A stretch of 64,000 nt of DNA from Phyto melanocephala. Lineage: Eukaryota > Arthropoda > Insecta > Diptera > Rhinophoridae. Where the stretch lies: positions 6,378,001 to 6,442,000 of the forward strand of contig OW799233.1 of assembly GCA_941918925.1 (NCBI GenBank). Direction: 5' to 3'. The translations under genes and the position numbers were made by a program. This document shows positions 9,411-23,290 of the stretch, piece by piece; the stretch's first letter is position 1, and each line of letters opens with the position of its first letter. Below the pieces are notes generated by a model. It was given only the letters and a program-made list of their open reading frames with translations, made no database searches and was not told where the DNA came from.

Positions 9411-12400
9411 GTGAGTTATTTTTATTATTTTTATTTATTTGAAACAATTAGCCATTTTGCTAAATTAAACAAGTGTCTTTTTTAAATCTACAAATATCAT
9501 ATTCCTTATATGTATACTGCATTGCCCAGGGTATCAATTCTCGTTCTAAGAATTTATGAAATGAAATATATTTGTGTGTCATATCATATCGTGCCACTAT
9601 ACCCTTTGCAAAGAAAAAACTTTTTCATTTCACAGTTTCACAAAACAAAAATTGACCCCCAGGCCTACAAAACTACGATATTGGTACAAAATCTATTGAC
9701 TTTTATAGAGGCACCTCACCAGGTGCTTAAGTGTACTTAGGCTTTAGAATATCAGATGAAATTCCTCAAAAATTAGGTTCCTTTAATGGTAGAATGGTGC
9801 TTCTCAAAATTTTGTTCTTTGATAATTTCAAATAGTCCAATAAAGCATTTGTCTGATTTACTGACAAAGTGATCTACGATCCATACCTTCTTGTAGATGT
9901 TTTTGATATTTCTCTGAAATTTTTTATCACGTTAAATATCTTTTGCAGTGCGAAAGAAATAACATCTATCGGGTTGATTGGTGGTGATGATGAACTGAGC
10001 GATTAGTAATTACTACAGGGGCGAAAATCGAACTTGTTCTTTGCTTTGAAATAATTTTTCGCTTATTCAATTAATATAATCCTATTATTTTAGTTTTTCG
10101 TCTAGTTGTAAATCTCTTCATTATTTAATATCCTGAGTTCTGCACATAACCTGTTTAAAGGCAACACAGCAGAGCTTCAATACTGCAGTTAGATATTTTC
10201 TTTAGGGTCAGCTACTTTATAGAACTTGTGGTATCCTTTATCTTAAGTAATTTGAAATGTCTCTTAGGTTTGATTAAGGTCTTAATATTAAAAAGAAATT
10301 TTCAATTTGAATAGATAAAGATTTCACTTAGACTTTAGAAAACAAAGTTTTTCAATTTTCAAAAAAAAAAATGTGCATAAATGGTTAAATACAGACCGAA
10401 TTTTATATAAAAGTACTACCACGGTACATACAATTTGTTAAAAATTGTCACCAGATCTTTATAGATCTTTTTTATAAAAAAAAAATAACATTTTCCTAAC
10501 TCGTTCTATAAGTAAAACATTATAAGCGTTTACATAAAATTGCTGCCTATATTCACATGTTTTTTTTTTGTTGTTTGTATCATTACTATCATTCGATACT
10601 TGTTTTCAGTAAATGTTTCGTATGAATCTGCGTGCATGTCATGTTTCATGTTTCTATCTTATCTATTTATGTTTAGATTTGTCTATTTATTTGTGTACGT
10701 GTTCAATGTATGTAGATATCTAATACACATAATGTAAAGCTCATACATACCCTGCAGATAACGCGACTAGTTTAAATACGCATGTAAAGTATACTCCGTA
10801 ATGAACTACGACTAATCCAAAGATTACCCATATGTATGGAGAAAACGTGGACAATTTAACATTACGATGTCCTGGATCATATAACCCATCGGAGTAGTTT
10901 CAAAACTATTCATTGTCACTACTCGATGGAGCACCTACACGACCATTTTACACGTCTTGACAACAATTTATGTAATCGCTAAAACACGAAAACTTGTCGT
11001 TTAACTATAACCTCTAGTTTAAAAACGATATGATCCGTGACTGCATTCATAGCACCATGCTGTGTCTAGTCGATTTTGGTAAAATAGACCACGTAGTCTA
11101 ATATTATATGCAGGGTACTTATAAAAAACACACACGCACTGGCACACATTCCTATACATCTGTATGCTGTTGTAAGTATATGCGTTAATGTAGATGTATT
11201 TGGAGAAATATTGTTTATAACAACATATGTATTTTACTGCATTCAGTCATCCTTTTTTGTTGATGTTGTTAGTGTATTGATGTTGTAAATTCAATACCTA
11301 GATAATTTAGCTCTAGTGTTTTAGTGTTATAGTGATATGGGCTTAGTTTCTTGTTTCTTTTTTTTTTGGGCTTTATTTTATTTATTTGGGTTACACACAT
11401 ATTTATCTAAATATTGTAGGTTTCACCCAGTATCAATTCATTATAATTTATGTTCAAAAATATGTTACACTTAATATATAGTTGAAACGTGTTGTAATAT
11501 TTGCTGCAGTATTTGTATCGTTGCCACCTACTTGTTGTTGGTTAACTCAAGGTCTTTAAATATGGCATATAAATTTAGTACAAATTTTTGTGTGCAAGTA
11601 GTTTAAGCAAATTGTATCTTTAATATTAAAAACATGATTTAAAAGTGTAAGAGATTTTGGTAAATTTTTTAAATGCATTTTTTTTTATATAAACTTCAAT
11701 GAGAATTTCAATTCAAATATTTTCGCTTTGTGGTACTATACTCTTAAATAATATGTGATGGTATTTGTTTTTCAGTTATAAAAAGTTATTTAACGTTTTA
11801 AGTGACTTTCTGCTGACATACTCGTACAACAAAATTGTGGTCATTATAGTTACATCAACCGAGCAACCAGGTTGACAGGAGCAGTCAAAGGATGGTGCTT
11901 GCATAACAAAATGTATGGACACGAAATATTGAAATATTCCTTTCTGTGTTTATAACAATCTCTCACTTGTTCACATGAATACAAAAACATGTTTGTCCAT
12001 AGAAGCACTTTAAACAAACAGCTACTCCAGAGCAACAAAATGAGTACATTGTAGCAGGCCTTAATATTGCAAGGACTACACAAACTAGTTTTGTTGTATT
12101 TTAAGTGGATGTGCTATTGTTTTAGTGCAACTACTAGTTTTTGTTTATCATTTTGTTGTTGTTTAATCGTGTGCAAAATAAAAAAAAAATAAATTTTAAT
12201 GACATGCAACCAGGGATTTATCTGTTTTGCATAAAAGAAAGATATATTTTGTGCTTGTGCTCGATGGTCACAGCTAGAATATTGCTTGTTTGTACATACA
12301 CGGTGGTGTTTATTTGGGGATGCTTATGTCCATGATCTTATTTTTTTATTATAAAAAATTATAGTAGTTTTATTCGACAAAATAATAAAATTTACTGGCC

Positions 12401-13399
12401 AGTCGATCTCAAATTAGCGAACTCTGTTACATTAAATATTTGTTTTTAATTTAATAGAGATCCCTTCTCCTTCAAATTTGTCTCACATTTCAATAAAGTT
12501 TTCCTAAATAGTATTGCAACCCTACTGTTCTTTGCACACGGTCAATTAGCTTTAAAATAGAGTTTTAGGAACTTGAAAATCCATCATAATCATATTCGAT
12601 TTCCAGAATTTATTTTTTACATTTTGCTTTAATAGAAACTGTTTTAACACAATTTTTATTAAACATCTTATTAATGGATTTGATTTTGATAAATGTTTTG
12701 TTCGCTTGGCGCCCTAAAAACTATTCATTTATTTACACTGTGACCATTCCCCGTTCGCTAGCTTTTCCAATGACCACAACAAAATATTTATCCATAGCAA
12801 ATAAAAATTTTTTTTGAAAAGCACATTATGTACTTGTATGTATGGGTAGGTGTGTGTCTGATTATAAACGTATTTGTACTGATAGTGGTAATTGAAGTTT
12901 TGTTTTAGATTTTACGGTTGCAACTCCTGCACTTAAGCGTGTAGAAGTGAGTGCTTATGTTTATACATTTTGCCATAAAATAGATAATATTGTTAAACTA
13001 ATTTTTTTTCTCCCTGTATATAACAAAACAATCTACATGTATGTGTGTGTGTGTGTGTGTGCATTTTTTAAATTTTATTATCTCTATTGTCATTGTATTA
13101 GTATTTGGTATTGATTATAAAACATGAAAGCGAAGAGAATTGACGCAAATTGTTGGGTGTTTGTATATTAAAGATGACTAACGCAATCAATGGATTGGAT
13201 TGTGTTTGTGTCTGTGTCCAAGTACACAAATAATTTGTGTATTTATCGGTTTCACCACCATTATTGTTTAATAACCAAGTAATTGTATTTCATGTTGTTT
13301 TTGCTTAACAAATAAAAGTGTACTTGTATTCTCATACGTACGTTTTTCGTTTAATTTATTTTTGTTTTTCGCCAACATTGTTTCTGTCATCAACCGCTA
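9411..13399. other. AT-rich DNA, no feature recognised
   Basis: Only simple sequence was found: poly-T and poly-A runs and a (GT)n tract at 13042-13061. If 9272-9410 is a real exon, this would be intron. Confidence 0.45.
13042..13061. repeat. (TG)10 microsatellite
   Basis: Uninterrupted TG dinucleotide run. Confidence 0.93.
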
Positions 13400-14531
13400 C
13401 AACAGGGAGGGCCAACAGGTACTATGAGGTTTGAAAATTTAATAACTTCTTCACTTTTATATTCCTTTTTTATTTTATTTTATTTTGTACAAATAAAATT
13501 TAGAATTCAGAAAGAATGTTACTTAAGTAACCCCCGTTTTAAGCCTCGTAATTATGGGCGCGTTTTTCATAACATTTTTCAAAATAGTTTTCTGAAAAGT
13601 AATTGTATTTCACATAATTTCGGTCCTTTAACTAACCTCAATTGTGGGGTGATCAAAAGTGTGGCGAGCTCGCTGTACATTTAATTTTTTAAGTTCTGGA
13701 AATTATTTGATATCCAAAAATTTGTCTTAAAAATGCTATTGTGTTTCGGGCAGTATGGCTAGCATCTGATTTCTGATAAGCATTAATTTTCAAGAGCTGG
13801 ACGTAAAACCCTTTTCATCAAAAACAGCTACTGTTTTTCATTTACATTTACAGCACTTCCAACTTTATTTGGAAAGTAGTAAGACTGTACACGCCATCTA
13901 TTGCAATTGACGTTGATGAATGGGTTTTTGTTTTCCAAAATCTCAGAAGCAACATTTCTGCTCAACAAAAACTAAGCCATTCAAATATAAAATAAACTTC
14001 ATCCCTCGTAATCAGTTAAAAAAAAAATATTTCATAGCTGGCCAACTGTTGAAATTCAACTGCAAAATTTAGATGTTGCCGATGATATGCGGGCTTTAAT
14101 TCCTGCACCAATTACATCTTATATGGAATTAATAGCAAATATTTTTTTAACATGCGCCGTAGTGACGTAAAAGACATTTTTAGCTAAGAAGCACGACTGC
14201 TGGTTGATATTTTTGATGTTTCGTTAACACTTTGCTCTACACGTTTAATATTTTACTCAGTGTCAATTTAGTGTTATCTAAAGGTTCCGGACAAATCTTT
14301 AACGGCGTCGTATTCGTGATTAATATGACCCAGGTAGCGAAGCATTGCTTTTTGCTTAAAAATACTTGATCGCTAATTTAAATATTGAAATTCTATTATT
14401 CTGGTGATTCTCTCCATTATTTATTATCCAGGTGTGATTTTTATAATCTAAAAAAAGATTAAAAAAAAAAAGTATATAAACGAAAAAGTCATTAAATTTA
14501 TCAACTCTATATTGACTTTTGGCCCTCCCTG
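13400..14531. mobile_element. TIR element of unknown superfamily, 1.13 kb
   Basis: CAGGGAGGGCCAA near 13403 is matched by its reverse complement TTGGCCCTCCCTG ending at 14531. The right end is followed directly by TA. On the left, TA is followed by three extra bases (CAA) before CAGGG, so a TA target duplication (Tc1/mariner style) is possible but not clean, and no 8-bp hAT duplication is visible. The interior is AT-rich. An 86-codon plus-strand frame (13424-13684) and a run near 14040-14130 (including VEIQLQNLDVADDMRALIPA) look vaguely protein-like but match nothing I recognise. It is probably a decayed, internally deleted transposon. Confidence 0.6.
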
Positions 14532-16030
14532 TACATACAACTATTTTATGAATTTAATAGCAAGTCATTGTGCTTGCTGAGGGTGTTGTTTGTCTTATTT
14601 TCAATGGCTTTTGTATACGCAGTAAACACACTCAAACAACCAAGTGCATTTTAGTTATTCCGTTGACTCTATTGTAATAAAATGTTGAATTGTTAAAAGT
14701 TTATTAAAATGTAATTGCTTTGTTGAGTGGCACTTTTAGTAATAGAAAATTATTACAGAATGAAATGAAAAATAAAAAATACAAAAAATTACTTAAAGCC
14801 AATTTTAAAGTTTTGTCACTATTAGATGTTAAAAATTTTAATATAAAAATCATTATTTCTTGCTTTAAATAGTTGTTTCCTAAAGAATATTCTGATTTAA
14901 GAAACAACCATCTGCTGGCTATTGATGAATAATAACTAATTGAATACTAACTAATTGCAATGGAATTTGCTGTAATAAGCCTGTTAAAAAAAACGATTTT
15001 AATGTTAATGCCTTAACAAAGAACTTGGTATAATTCTAGGATTTATATTTTCACTAAGCCTTGGAATAGTGCTAAACTCATACTTAAAAAAATGAAATAT
15101 TTTGCCAGACACATCTAATTTATGGCTAAATTAGTTGTTTTAATTTCGTAACTTTCGACTGCCACGCAAACAATAAATAATGTTGAATATGTCGAATATC
15201 CGATTATGCAAATGAAGGAAAATAATAAAGAAAATCCTTTTAATCATATATTCACCATTTAAATTAAGTCAATTCTGCATATTTTATACATTGTTGTTTA
15301 TATTTAGTTGTATTTTTATCTAAAGGCACCTAATTAGTTTTAACATGTATGCGGAATAATTTAATACTAAAATACATATTTCATTGGTTAAAATCCAATT
15401 GCTTCTTAACTGTGGCAAATCAGTAATACTGATGATTAAGCCCTTAATGGCAGGTGGCTGAAAAATATTAATAAAAAAACCATTTCTTTATTCAGCGATT
15501 TCCCTTAATTGGTGATTGCGTGTGGTTGAAGAAGTAGAAGTGTAAATTGAGTATTTAAATATTTCTTTTCTTTATTTATTTAAGTTTTTGAAGGAATTCT
15601 CTATAGACGTGCAATATGTAGAATTATATTTCACAACAAAAATTTTTAAAGTTTTAACAAGTTCAAGTTTTTACGAGAATACAATTTTAAGAAGATGATA
15701 CAAAAATAAGATCTTTCTTTACCTCGTTATAGACAAATAAATTGTAACAAGACAAAAAAAAAAGTAAACATGTTGAATCAACATTATTGATACGATTTTA
15801 AAGAGTGTTTTTGTGTATGGTATAAGAAACAAAACAAAGAGAATAACAACATAATTTTATTAACATTTATTATGGTCAGCGTTGTAAACTTTAAAATTTT
15901 AAAAAGCACCAATTGCGAGAAAATCTGCATTAATAAAAAAAAAAAGAAAAATCACTGTGTTTAAAGTTGTTTAGGTTAGGTTATGTTGAAAAGGAGGGGC
16001 CCAAACCCACGACAGGTATACATATACATA
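14532..16030. other. AT-rich DNA, no feature recognised
   Basis: No inverted repeats, coding blocks or RNA signals were seen before the Tc1-like element. Confidence 0.45.
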
Positions 16031-17673
16031 TAGTACTGGTCAAAACATTTGGAACTTGGATTGAATTTGTTACTTTCATTGATGTATTTTGTTCAAATAA
16101 CAATAAGTTATTAAACTGTATTTTTTTAATATCTCCACACGTTGTTTTTGTCAAACAAATAAACAAAATTAATAACATTAAACTAAAACTACAAAAAAAT
16201 TAATGATATTGGGTGTATTCATTATGCAAGTGTTCAAAACATTTGCAACTCTCAGTGCTATAACTCTTTGCGAAGTAGTTTATACTAGCAAATTCTAGGA
16301 AATAACGGTAACTGCAATACTTTTTAATAATGTGAGATTCAGACCGTTATATTTTTTTACAAAATTTGACCATAATTATTGTTCTTTAATAGTTATGACT
16401 AACTGTTGAAAGCTTTAAAATCGTCAGAATAATTTTTGTAAAAATGGCAGGAAATAAAGACAATTTTGATTTTAAAGAAAAAGTATTAAATGATTTTAGA
16501 AATAGACTTTCTGAAAAAGAAATTTTTATAAAGTACTTTGTTCCAAAATCAACGATTTCGCGCATTGTTTATAATAGTAACATCTATACAACCCATAAGG
16601 GTGGTAGACCCCATGTTACAACTGTAAGAAAAGATCGGAAAATCAAGAATTTTTTACAAAACACCTAAAAGCAGTTCCTAGAGAAGCTAAAACTGAACTT
16701 TTAATTGATGCCAATCATTCCACCATTGAAAGACCCGGGCCGGAGAATATGGTCTCAGAAGTTACAGATGCAGATTTTTGTGTTAGTGTCAGAAAAAAAA
16801 CCGAAAACCTCGCCTTGATTTTGGACGTACCCATTTAAATTGGACTCAACAGCATTGGAGGAATGTATTGTGGTCAGACGAGTCAAAATTCAACCTCCGC
16901 GGAGCAGATGGAAGAGTCACTGTTAGACACAACTGCTACAGTAAAACACGGTGGTAGAAACATTATGGTGTGGGGGTGTTTTTTAAGAAATGGGATTGGC
17001 CCAATTCATCGCATATTTAACACCATGACGTCACAATTTATAGAGATCTTTTGAGTTCTGTCATGCTTCCGTATGCTGAATGGGAAATGCTATTATCATG
17101 GACCTTCCAGCAAGACGACGTCGCCAAACATACGGCAGGGATTGTAAAGCTTGGCTGGAGGATAATAAACTCAATACCATGTTATTGCCGCTTCAATCTC
17201 TCGATCTAAACCCGATTGACAACATGTGGATGATTATAAAACGAAATATTGGCAATAATGTAGTCCGAAATAGTGATGAACTTTTCATCCAGTTAGAGAA
17301 GCAGTGGAATGAATTTTTTGACGATTTTATTAAAAATCGCATTGCCTCAATGCCTAAGAGGGGTTCAAAAATGATAAAAAATAATGGCTACACTACAAAA
17401 TACTGAGCAATAAAATCATTTATTGCATTTTCTGTTAATTACTTAAAGAGCTGCAAATGTTTTGAACACCTGCATTTTGTATACATTCATTATTATTAAT
17501 TCTGTTGTTGTTTTAATATAACGTTATTAATTTTTTTTTTATTTGTTTAACAAAAAACAATGTATGAAGATGTTATAAAAATTAAATTTTAGTAGCTTAG
17601 TGCTATTTGAACAAAATAAATCAAAAGAAAATTACAAACGCAATCCCAGTTCCAAATGTTTTGACCAGTACTG
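16031..17673 (+). mobile_element. Tc1-like transposon, full length (1643 bp), inactive
   Basis: The ends are inverted repeats: (T/C)AGTACTGGTCAAAACATT continuing to GGAAC at 16031 and its complement ending at 17673, with about 30 of 33 positions matching. Each end is flanked by TA (16029-16030 and 17674-17675), the Tc1/mariner target duplication. The length is typical of Tc1 elements. The encoded transposase is broken. Confidence 0.92.
16444..17406 (+). pseudogene. Tc1-like transposase, several frameshifts, DD34D at the third position
   Basis: The start ATG at 16444 opens 74 good codons with a helix-turn-helix (SEKEIFIKYFVPKSTISRIV) and a GGRP AT-hook-like motif at THKGGRPHV. After 16668 the frame breaks. 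The catalytic core resumes as NVLWSDESKFNLRGADGRV (first Asp codon 16877-16879), then FQQDDVAKHTAG (second Asp at 17114-17116), and after a one-base deletion near 17140 as AWLEDNKLNTMLL and SLDLNPIDNMW (17218-17220). Allowing for that deletion, 34 residues separate the second Asp from the third acidic residue. Tc1 proteins normally have Glu here (NPIEN); this copy has Asp (GAC). The C-terminus is readable to the stop at 17404. Not functional as it stands. Confidence 0.88.
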
Positions 17674-19799
17674 TATATGCCCAATTGGCATGTTGTGCAC
17701 TCCATACTACTTTTGATTCTATTTTCATAAAATTATAAATTTTAATATAAAAATATAATAAGTTCCTATCACTACTAATAGGATAATGAGAAGCAAATAA
17801 ATTAAAAAATAATTTTATTTATAATGAGTTTTTTTATTTTGAGTTTTGACATTGTTAGTTTTGTTCTACAAGTCAATCGTTTTTATCTGTTACCCATTTT
17901 GCTAGGGTTAAAACAAAATAGTCCACCTTTTTGTTTTAGATTTTATACTATTTCTTAGTTTTTTTTTTGTTTTCCTTGCCTTTACAACGATGCGTAATGT
18001 TTTCTAATTTAATATTATCATTTACAATATTGTGTTACAAAAGCTTAATAATCCGTATTAATCCCCTTACTACCGGCACCAGTTGTCATAGCAAAAGTAC
18101 TGTAAACAATTCAATATTTTTTTTTTTTTCACAATTGTATCTAAAAAAGAAAAATGAACAAAGAAATTTAAAACAGCCATTATACTATTAAATTAAATTA
18201 AATTAGGCTGAAAGTTTTAAAAGTTAAAAATACTTTTAAATACTTAATCATTGGGAACCTAGACCTAAGAATGTTAAGGTACTTACTTAAGTTGTAGAAA
18301 AATAAACTTTTGTTTTCAACATTCATTTACAAGCACACATTGAACTAATGCTCAATACAATCTAAAAGGAAAATTAAAACAAAAAAAAAAAATAATAATT
18401 TCACATAAATTACCTTTTACAAGTGGAATTTGTTTCGTTAAAAATTGATTAGCTCAGGAGAAAACATTTTAAAAACACTGTTTATTACTCATCCACATTA
18501 TAGAGAATAACCTTGTTTTAAATTACATTTTTGAAAAAAAAAAACATCCAAACAGAAAAAGCATACATCAACAAACAAACAGCAAAGCAATTTGTTACGT
18601 TTAAAACAATTATTTTGTCCCTGCTGTTTTGTTTCTATAACAACAAACTACGTGCAGAGAAACGTGAGAAATAAAAATTATTCAACACTTCAGCTTAATT
18701 TTACACATTAAACTAAATTAGTGTTGTGTTTTTCACTTTAGACACTCAAGTACTAACTAGAACATAGTTACACACACATCGACATACCCAACATGTAAAC
18801 ACGAACTCTAATAGTTTAAGTTATGAAGCCTATACTTATACCCATCTAGAGATTAACCTAATGGTTATCAGCTGTCTTAGCAAAATTTTGTCGAAAAGCC
18901 ATAAACTGCACTTGTCAATATTCGAATACATGCACAAAGGATGGTTTAATAATACCAATGTTTTATGCCTGAAATAAGTGTTGTTGTTGTTGCTGTTGTT
19001 GCTAATATTGTTATTGCTTTAAATATGTTTCTTATTATAATCATGAGTTGGAAATTTTTTTTGTAAAGGAACGCGATGAAATAAAATAAACTATAATCTA
19101 CAAGGCTACAAGGTAGATTAAAGACTCACCTACAGCTAAAGCTACCTAATTTTGTAGGCTTTACTATAAAAGACTTTCAGGAATAAACTGTAAAATTAAG
19201 ATGAAAATAAACTAAAATATAGACTAGATGAACGACTAAACTGCAAATTAGATTATATATATTATTATTATTATTCATTTTATTATTAATATATATTCTA
19301 TATTGCAAAATAAACTCGAACATATAATGAAATGTAAAATACCGATAGACTTAGTTGTATCTTAATTAACTTTGAACTGGAATTGTATACAAAACTAGAC
19401 TGCTTTTGATCATAGATAAGCTCAGTGCAAGTTACTGACGAGTATCTTAATTCACCATCTACTTGCAGATATAATTTTATGGCAAAAAATAAACTACTCT
19501 ACGTATATAACGATCTGTCCTTTTACGTTTACTATGTTAAAAATTAAGTACGACCTACAACTACCATTTTGCGTAGAATAAAACACCGTGACCTAATTGA
19601 GTGGTGTGCAGCCCTAAAAGGTTGTTGCGCGTAGCACAGCCCTTTTGAGCCATATTTTGCTGGCTTCTTTGTTTTCAAACTAAAACCAAAATAATTGGGA
19701 AATTAGTTAAAGGTAATGAATGGCCTCACCCATGGTAATGGCCTCCAAACAGGCATAGAATCGTATATTTTTTAAGCCTTAAAAATTAAAATCATTAAA
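17674..19799. other. AT-rich DNA with simple repeats
   Basis: No gene or element seen. A degenerate (TTG)n run occurs around 18979-19017. Confidence 0.45.
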
Positions 19800-20640
19800 A
19801 ATAATTTAAAAAGTAAATTTTTTTTCAAAAGTTTTTTTTAATTCGAAAAATTTAAAGACTTTAACATTGAAAAATGATTGTTGTCATATGATCACCACAA
19901 TTGACGCAATGTATTATGGATTTCTAATTTAATGCCAATTTTTCGAACAACATCCACAATGTTGACTTCCATGGCATCAATTGTTGTTAGTTTTACATAT
20001 CAGTAGAAAGCACTGACTTTATCTGGCTAAACATATTTATAATAGAGAGTTGTGAAATCGTACGAAAGCGAAAGTAATAGACCCATTTCTTGTAACAAAT
20101 TTATCACCGAATTTTGCTGTTAATAAATCGATGGCTGCTGTCATCATATAGCACTTTAAGATATCGTGTTGAAATCACATCTCATCTGGAGCCAAAGTTG
20201 CAAAAAAAGAATATATATAGTGTTGTTATTGTAAACCCGTGTTGGTGGAGCTGCTGTCATTGGAAAAGTAGAGGAATATAAAATTACTGATAATGGTGCT
20301 GTAACAATCTCCATTGATTGTATTGCTAGCTCCTGTCTAATTATTGAAAAAAATAAGGTCCGATTATACCACAATAAACAATATATTTTTGTGAGAGTAA
20401 TAAAGTCTTTAGGATCTGTTGTGAATTGCTATCGCTTCACAAGTAGTATCGCTTGTTCAATATAGTTTTAATATAAAATATTGGTGCGAAAGGATGTCGG
20501 CTTTTCAAAGTAAATTGGAATAATTTCGTAGCTCTGTCAAAGCGTCAATTTATCTATAACGATATTAAGGACTATTCATAAATATTTAAAAAAAGTTGGC
20601 CACGTAATGAATTTCTTAAGCTCTGTCATCATGCTTAAGA
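19800..20640 (-). pseudogene. Rosa-type mariner relic (copy 2)
   Basis: Nucleotide similarity to the copy at 45387-46260 runs through the block in the same order. The C-terminal/3' end is around 19850-19920. The region matching 'GDKLISR...ATCHTA...QQDG' lies at 20095-20180 (ATCGATGGCTGCTGTCATCATATAG and onward). The 'GARVTVNGDRYR' region lies at 20295-20370, where CAATCTCCATTGATTG is conserved. Upstream transposase sequence (GTCAAAGCGTCAATTTATC, shared with 54325) is at 20535-20555. About 90 bp of unrelated sequence interrupts the match near 20200-20290. Stops and indels are frequent, so it is old. Confidence 0.6.
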
Positions 20641-21240
20641 AAGCATAAGTAAGAAAAAACTTTAAATAAGACACATACACCAACTGTAGTATAAACTGGA
20701 AATGTGTTGATATCAAAACCTTATTTTAGTAATTTGACTCTTCTTAGTCCTTTTTATACCCTTCACACAGTGAAAAAGGGTATATATAGGTTTGTCATTC
20801 CGTGTGAAGTTTTTACAATTTTCATTTCCGACCCCATAAAGTATTTATTTTCTGAAAGTTTATGAATAGAGTCTGTCCGTCTGACCGTCCGAACGTTCGT
20901 CCGTGTGTATGTTGAAATTAACTTTTTGAAGCCCCCGGCATCGCCTGGACCCCCGTGAAGTATTAAAATATTGGAAATATTCGGAAATAGATCGGTATTG
21001 AAAATCATAAAAATCGGTACATATTTATACAACTGAGATATAAGGAAAATACCACGAATAACTCGTTTTTTTCACAATATCAACATACAGACATACAAAC
21101 GTGGTATACTGGTTAGAGTAAACGTTGCATCGAATACCAGCTGAGTCTAAAAAAAATTTTTTTTTTTTGTTTCTTTTTTTAAATATTATTTATATTTTTA
21201 TTATATACTAGCTAATACCCGGTGTGCTTTGCCACCCCAA

Positions 21241-21807
21241 ATTTTAGTATTTAATTCATATGGCAGGTGCCACGCCCACTATTGTTAATGCAACCATTTT
21301 TTCCATAAATGTTTATTTGAATATCAAAGTTTCTTTTGCAAAATTTTAGTACTCTAATCGATATCGTTTTCCAGATATACGAATTTTAGTATTTAATTCA
21401 TATGGTAGGTGCCACGCCCACTATTGTTAATTCACCCATTTTTCCATAAATGTTTATTTGAATATCAAAGTTGCTTTTGCAAAATTTTACTACTCTAATC
21501 GATATCATTTTCCAAATATACGAATTTTAGTATTTAATTCATATGGTGGGTGCCACGCCCACTATTGTTAATTCACCCATTTTTCCCATAAATGTTTATT
21601 TGAATATCAAAGTTGCTTTTGCAAAATTTTACTACTCTAATCGATATCGTTTTCCAAATATACGAATTTTAGTATTTAATTCATGTGGCCACGCCTACTA
21701 TTGCAAGTCCGCCCATTTTTTACCCAAATGTTCGTGTGGATGTCAAAGTTTACCGTACTTAATTTGAAGACTCTAGCTGCATTAACTTTCGTGATATATA
21801 ATATTTA
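21241..21807 (+). repeat. Tandem array A, four 142-bp monomers
   Basis: Monomers start at 21241, 21383, 21524 and 21666, each opening ATTTTAGTATTTAATTCAT. The last is diverged at its end (GTGGCCACGCCTACTATTGC) and leads into the tail, and the same diverged last monomer closes array B. Confidence 0.85.
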
Positions 21808-22025
21808 ATACTTATTCTTTAATAGGGCGTGGCACCCCGCCCACTTACAATTTCAAATCAAGGTATAGCCTATAGTTCCTTCCAGACATACAGGACGATT
21901 CTGTGAAAATTTCAAGGAAATCGGTCCAGCCGTTTAACCGTCTATAAAGCACAAACAAACATACAAACATACAAACATATAAACATACAAACATACAAAC
22001 ACACATTGATTTTTATATATATAGA

Positions 22026-23290
22026 TTCATATGTTGGTGCCACGCCCATTACTGATAATGCACCCATTTCTTGCCTAAATGTTCATTTGGGTGTCAAATT
22101 TGCTCTTGTAGAATTTTAGTACTCTAATCGATTTCGTTTTCCAGATATACAAATTTTAGTATTTAATTCATATGGCAGGTGCCACGCCCACTATTGCTAA
22201 TGTACCCATTTTTTACAAAAATGTTTGTTTGTATGTCAAAGTTGCCCTTGCACAATTTTAGTACTCTAATCGATATCGTTTTCCAGATATACAAATTTTA
22301 GTATTTAATTCATATGTTGGTGCCACGCCCACTATTGGTAATATACCCATTTTTTCCAAAAATGTTTATTTGGATGTCAAAGTTGCCCTTGCAAAATTTT
22401 AGTACTCTAATCGATATCGTTTTCCAGATATACGAATTTTAGTATTTAATTCATATGGTGGGTGCCACGCCCACTACTGATAATGCACCCATTTTTTCCA
22501 AAAATGTTTATTTGGATGTCAAAATTGCTTTTGCAAAATTTTAGTACTCTAATCGATATCGTTTTCCAGATATAAAAATTTTAGTATTTAATTCATATGG
22601 TGGGTGCCACGCCCACTACTGATAATGCACCCATTTTTTCCAAAAAAGTTTATTTGGATGTCAAAATTGCTTTTGCAAAATTTTAGTACTCTAATCGATA
22701 TCGTTTTCCAGATATAAAAATTTTAGTATTTAATTCATATGGCAGGTGCCACGCCCACTATATCTAATGTACCCTTTTTTTCCAAAAATGTTCATTTGGG
22801 TGTCAAAGTTGCTCTTGTAGAATATTGGTACTCTAATCGATATCGTTTTCCAGATATACAAATTTTAGTATTTAATTCATATGGCAGGTGCCACGCCCAC
22901 TATTTCCAATGTACCCATTTTTTCCAGAAATGTTTATTTGGATGTCAAAGTTCCTCTTGCAAAATTTTAGTACTCTAATCGATATCGTTTTCCAGATATA
23001 CAAATTTTAGTATTTAATTCATATGGCAGGTGCCACGCCCACTATTGCCAATGTACCCATTTTTTCCAGAAATGTTTATTTGGATGTCAAAGTTGCTCTT
23101 GCGAAATTTTACTACTCTAATCGATTTCGTTTTCCAAATATACGAATTTTAGTATTCAATTCATGTGGCCACGCCTACTATTCCAAGTCCGCCCATTTTT
23201 TACCCAAATGTTCGTGTGGATGTCAAAGCTTACCGTACTTAATTTGAAGACTCTACCTGTATTAACTTTCGTGATATATAATATTTAATA
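22026..23290 (+). repeat. Tandem array B, one partial and eight whole 142-bp monomers
   Basis: Regular 141-142-bp spacing with most differences being single bases. Adjacent pairs (22436/22578) are almost identical, which points to recent unequal exchange. The array lacks the head sequence and starts inside a monomer right after the tail of array A. Confidence 0.85.

Noticed and set aside
10540..10737. 65-codon hydrophobic frame
   Set aside because: Same compositional artefact of T-rich DNA.
13424..13684. 86-codon frame as a transposase
   Set aside because: No motif of any transposase family; likely chance in the TIR element.
21543..23247. Repeated frames starting MAGATPTI or MVGATPTI
   Set aside because: They are translations of the 142-bp monomer, whose length is not a multiple of three; the frames merely begin at the repeated TATGG and end where the phase runs out.
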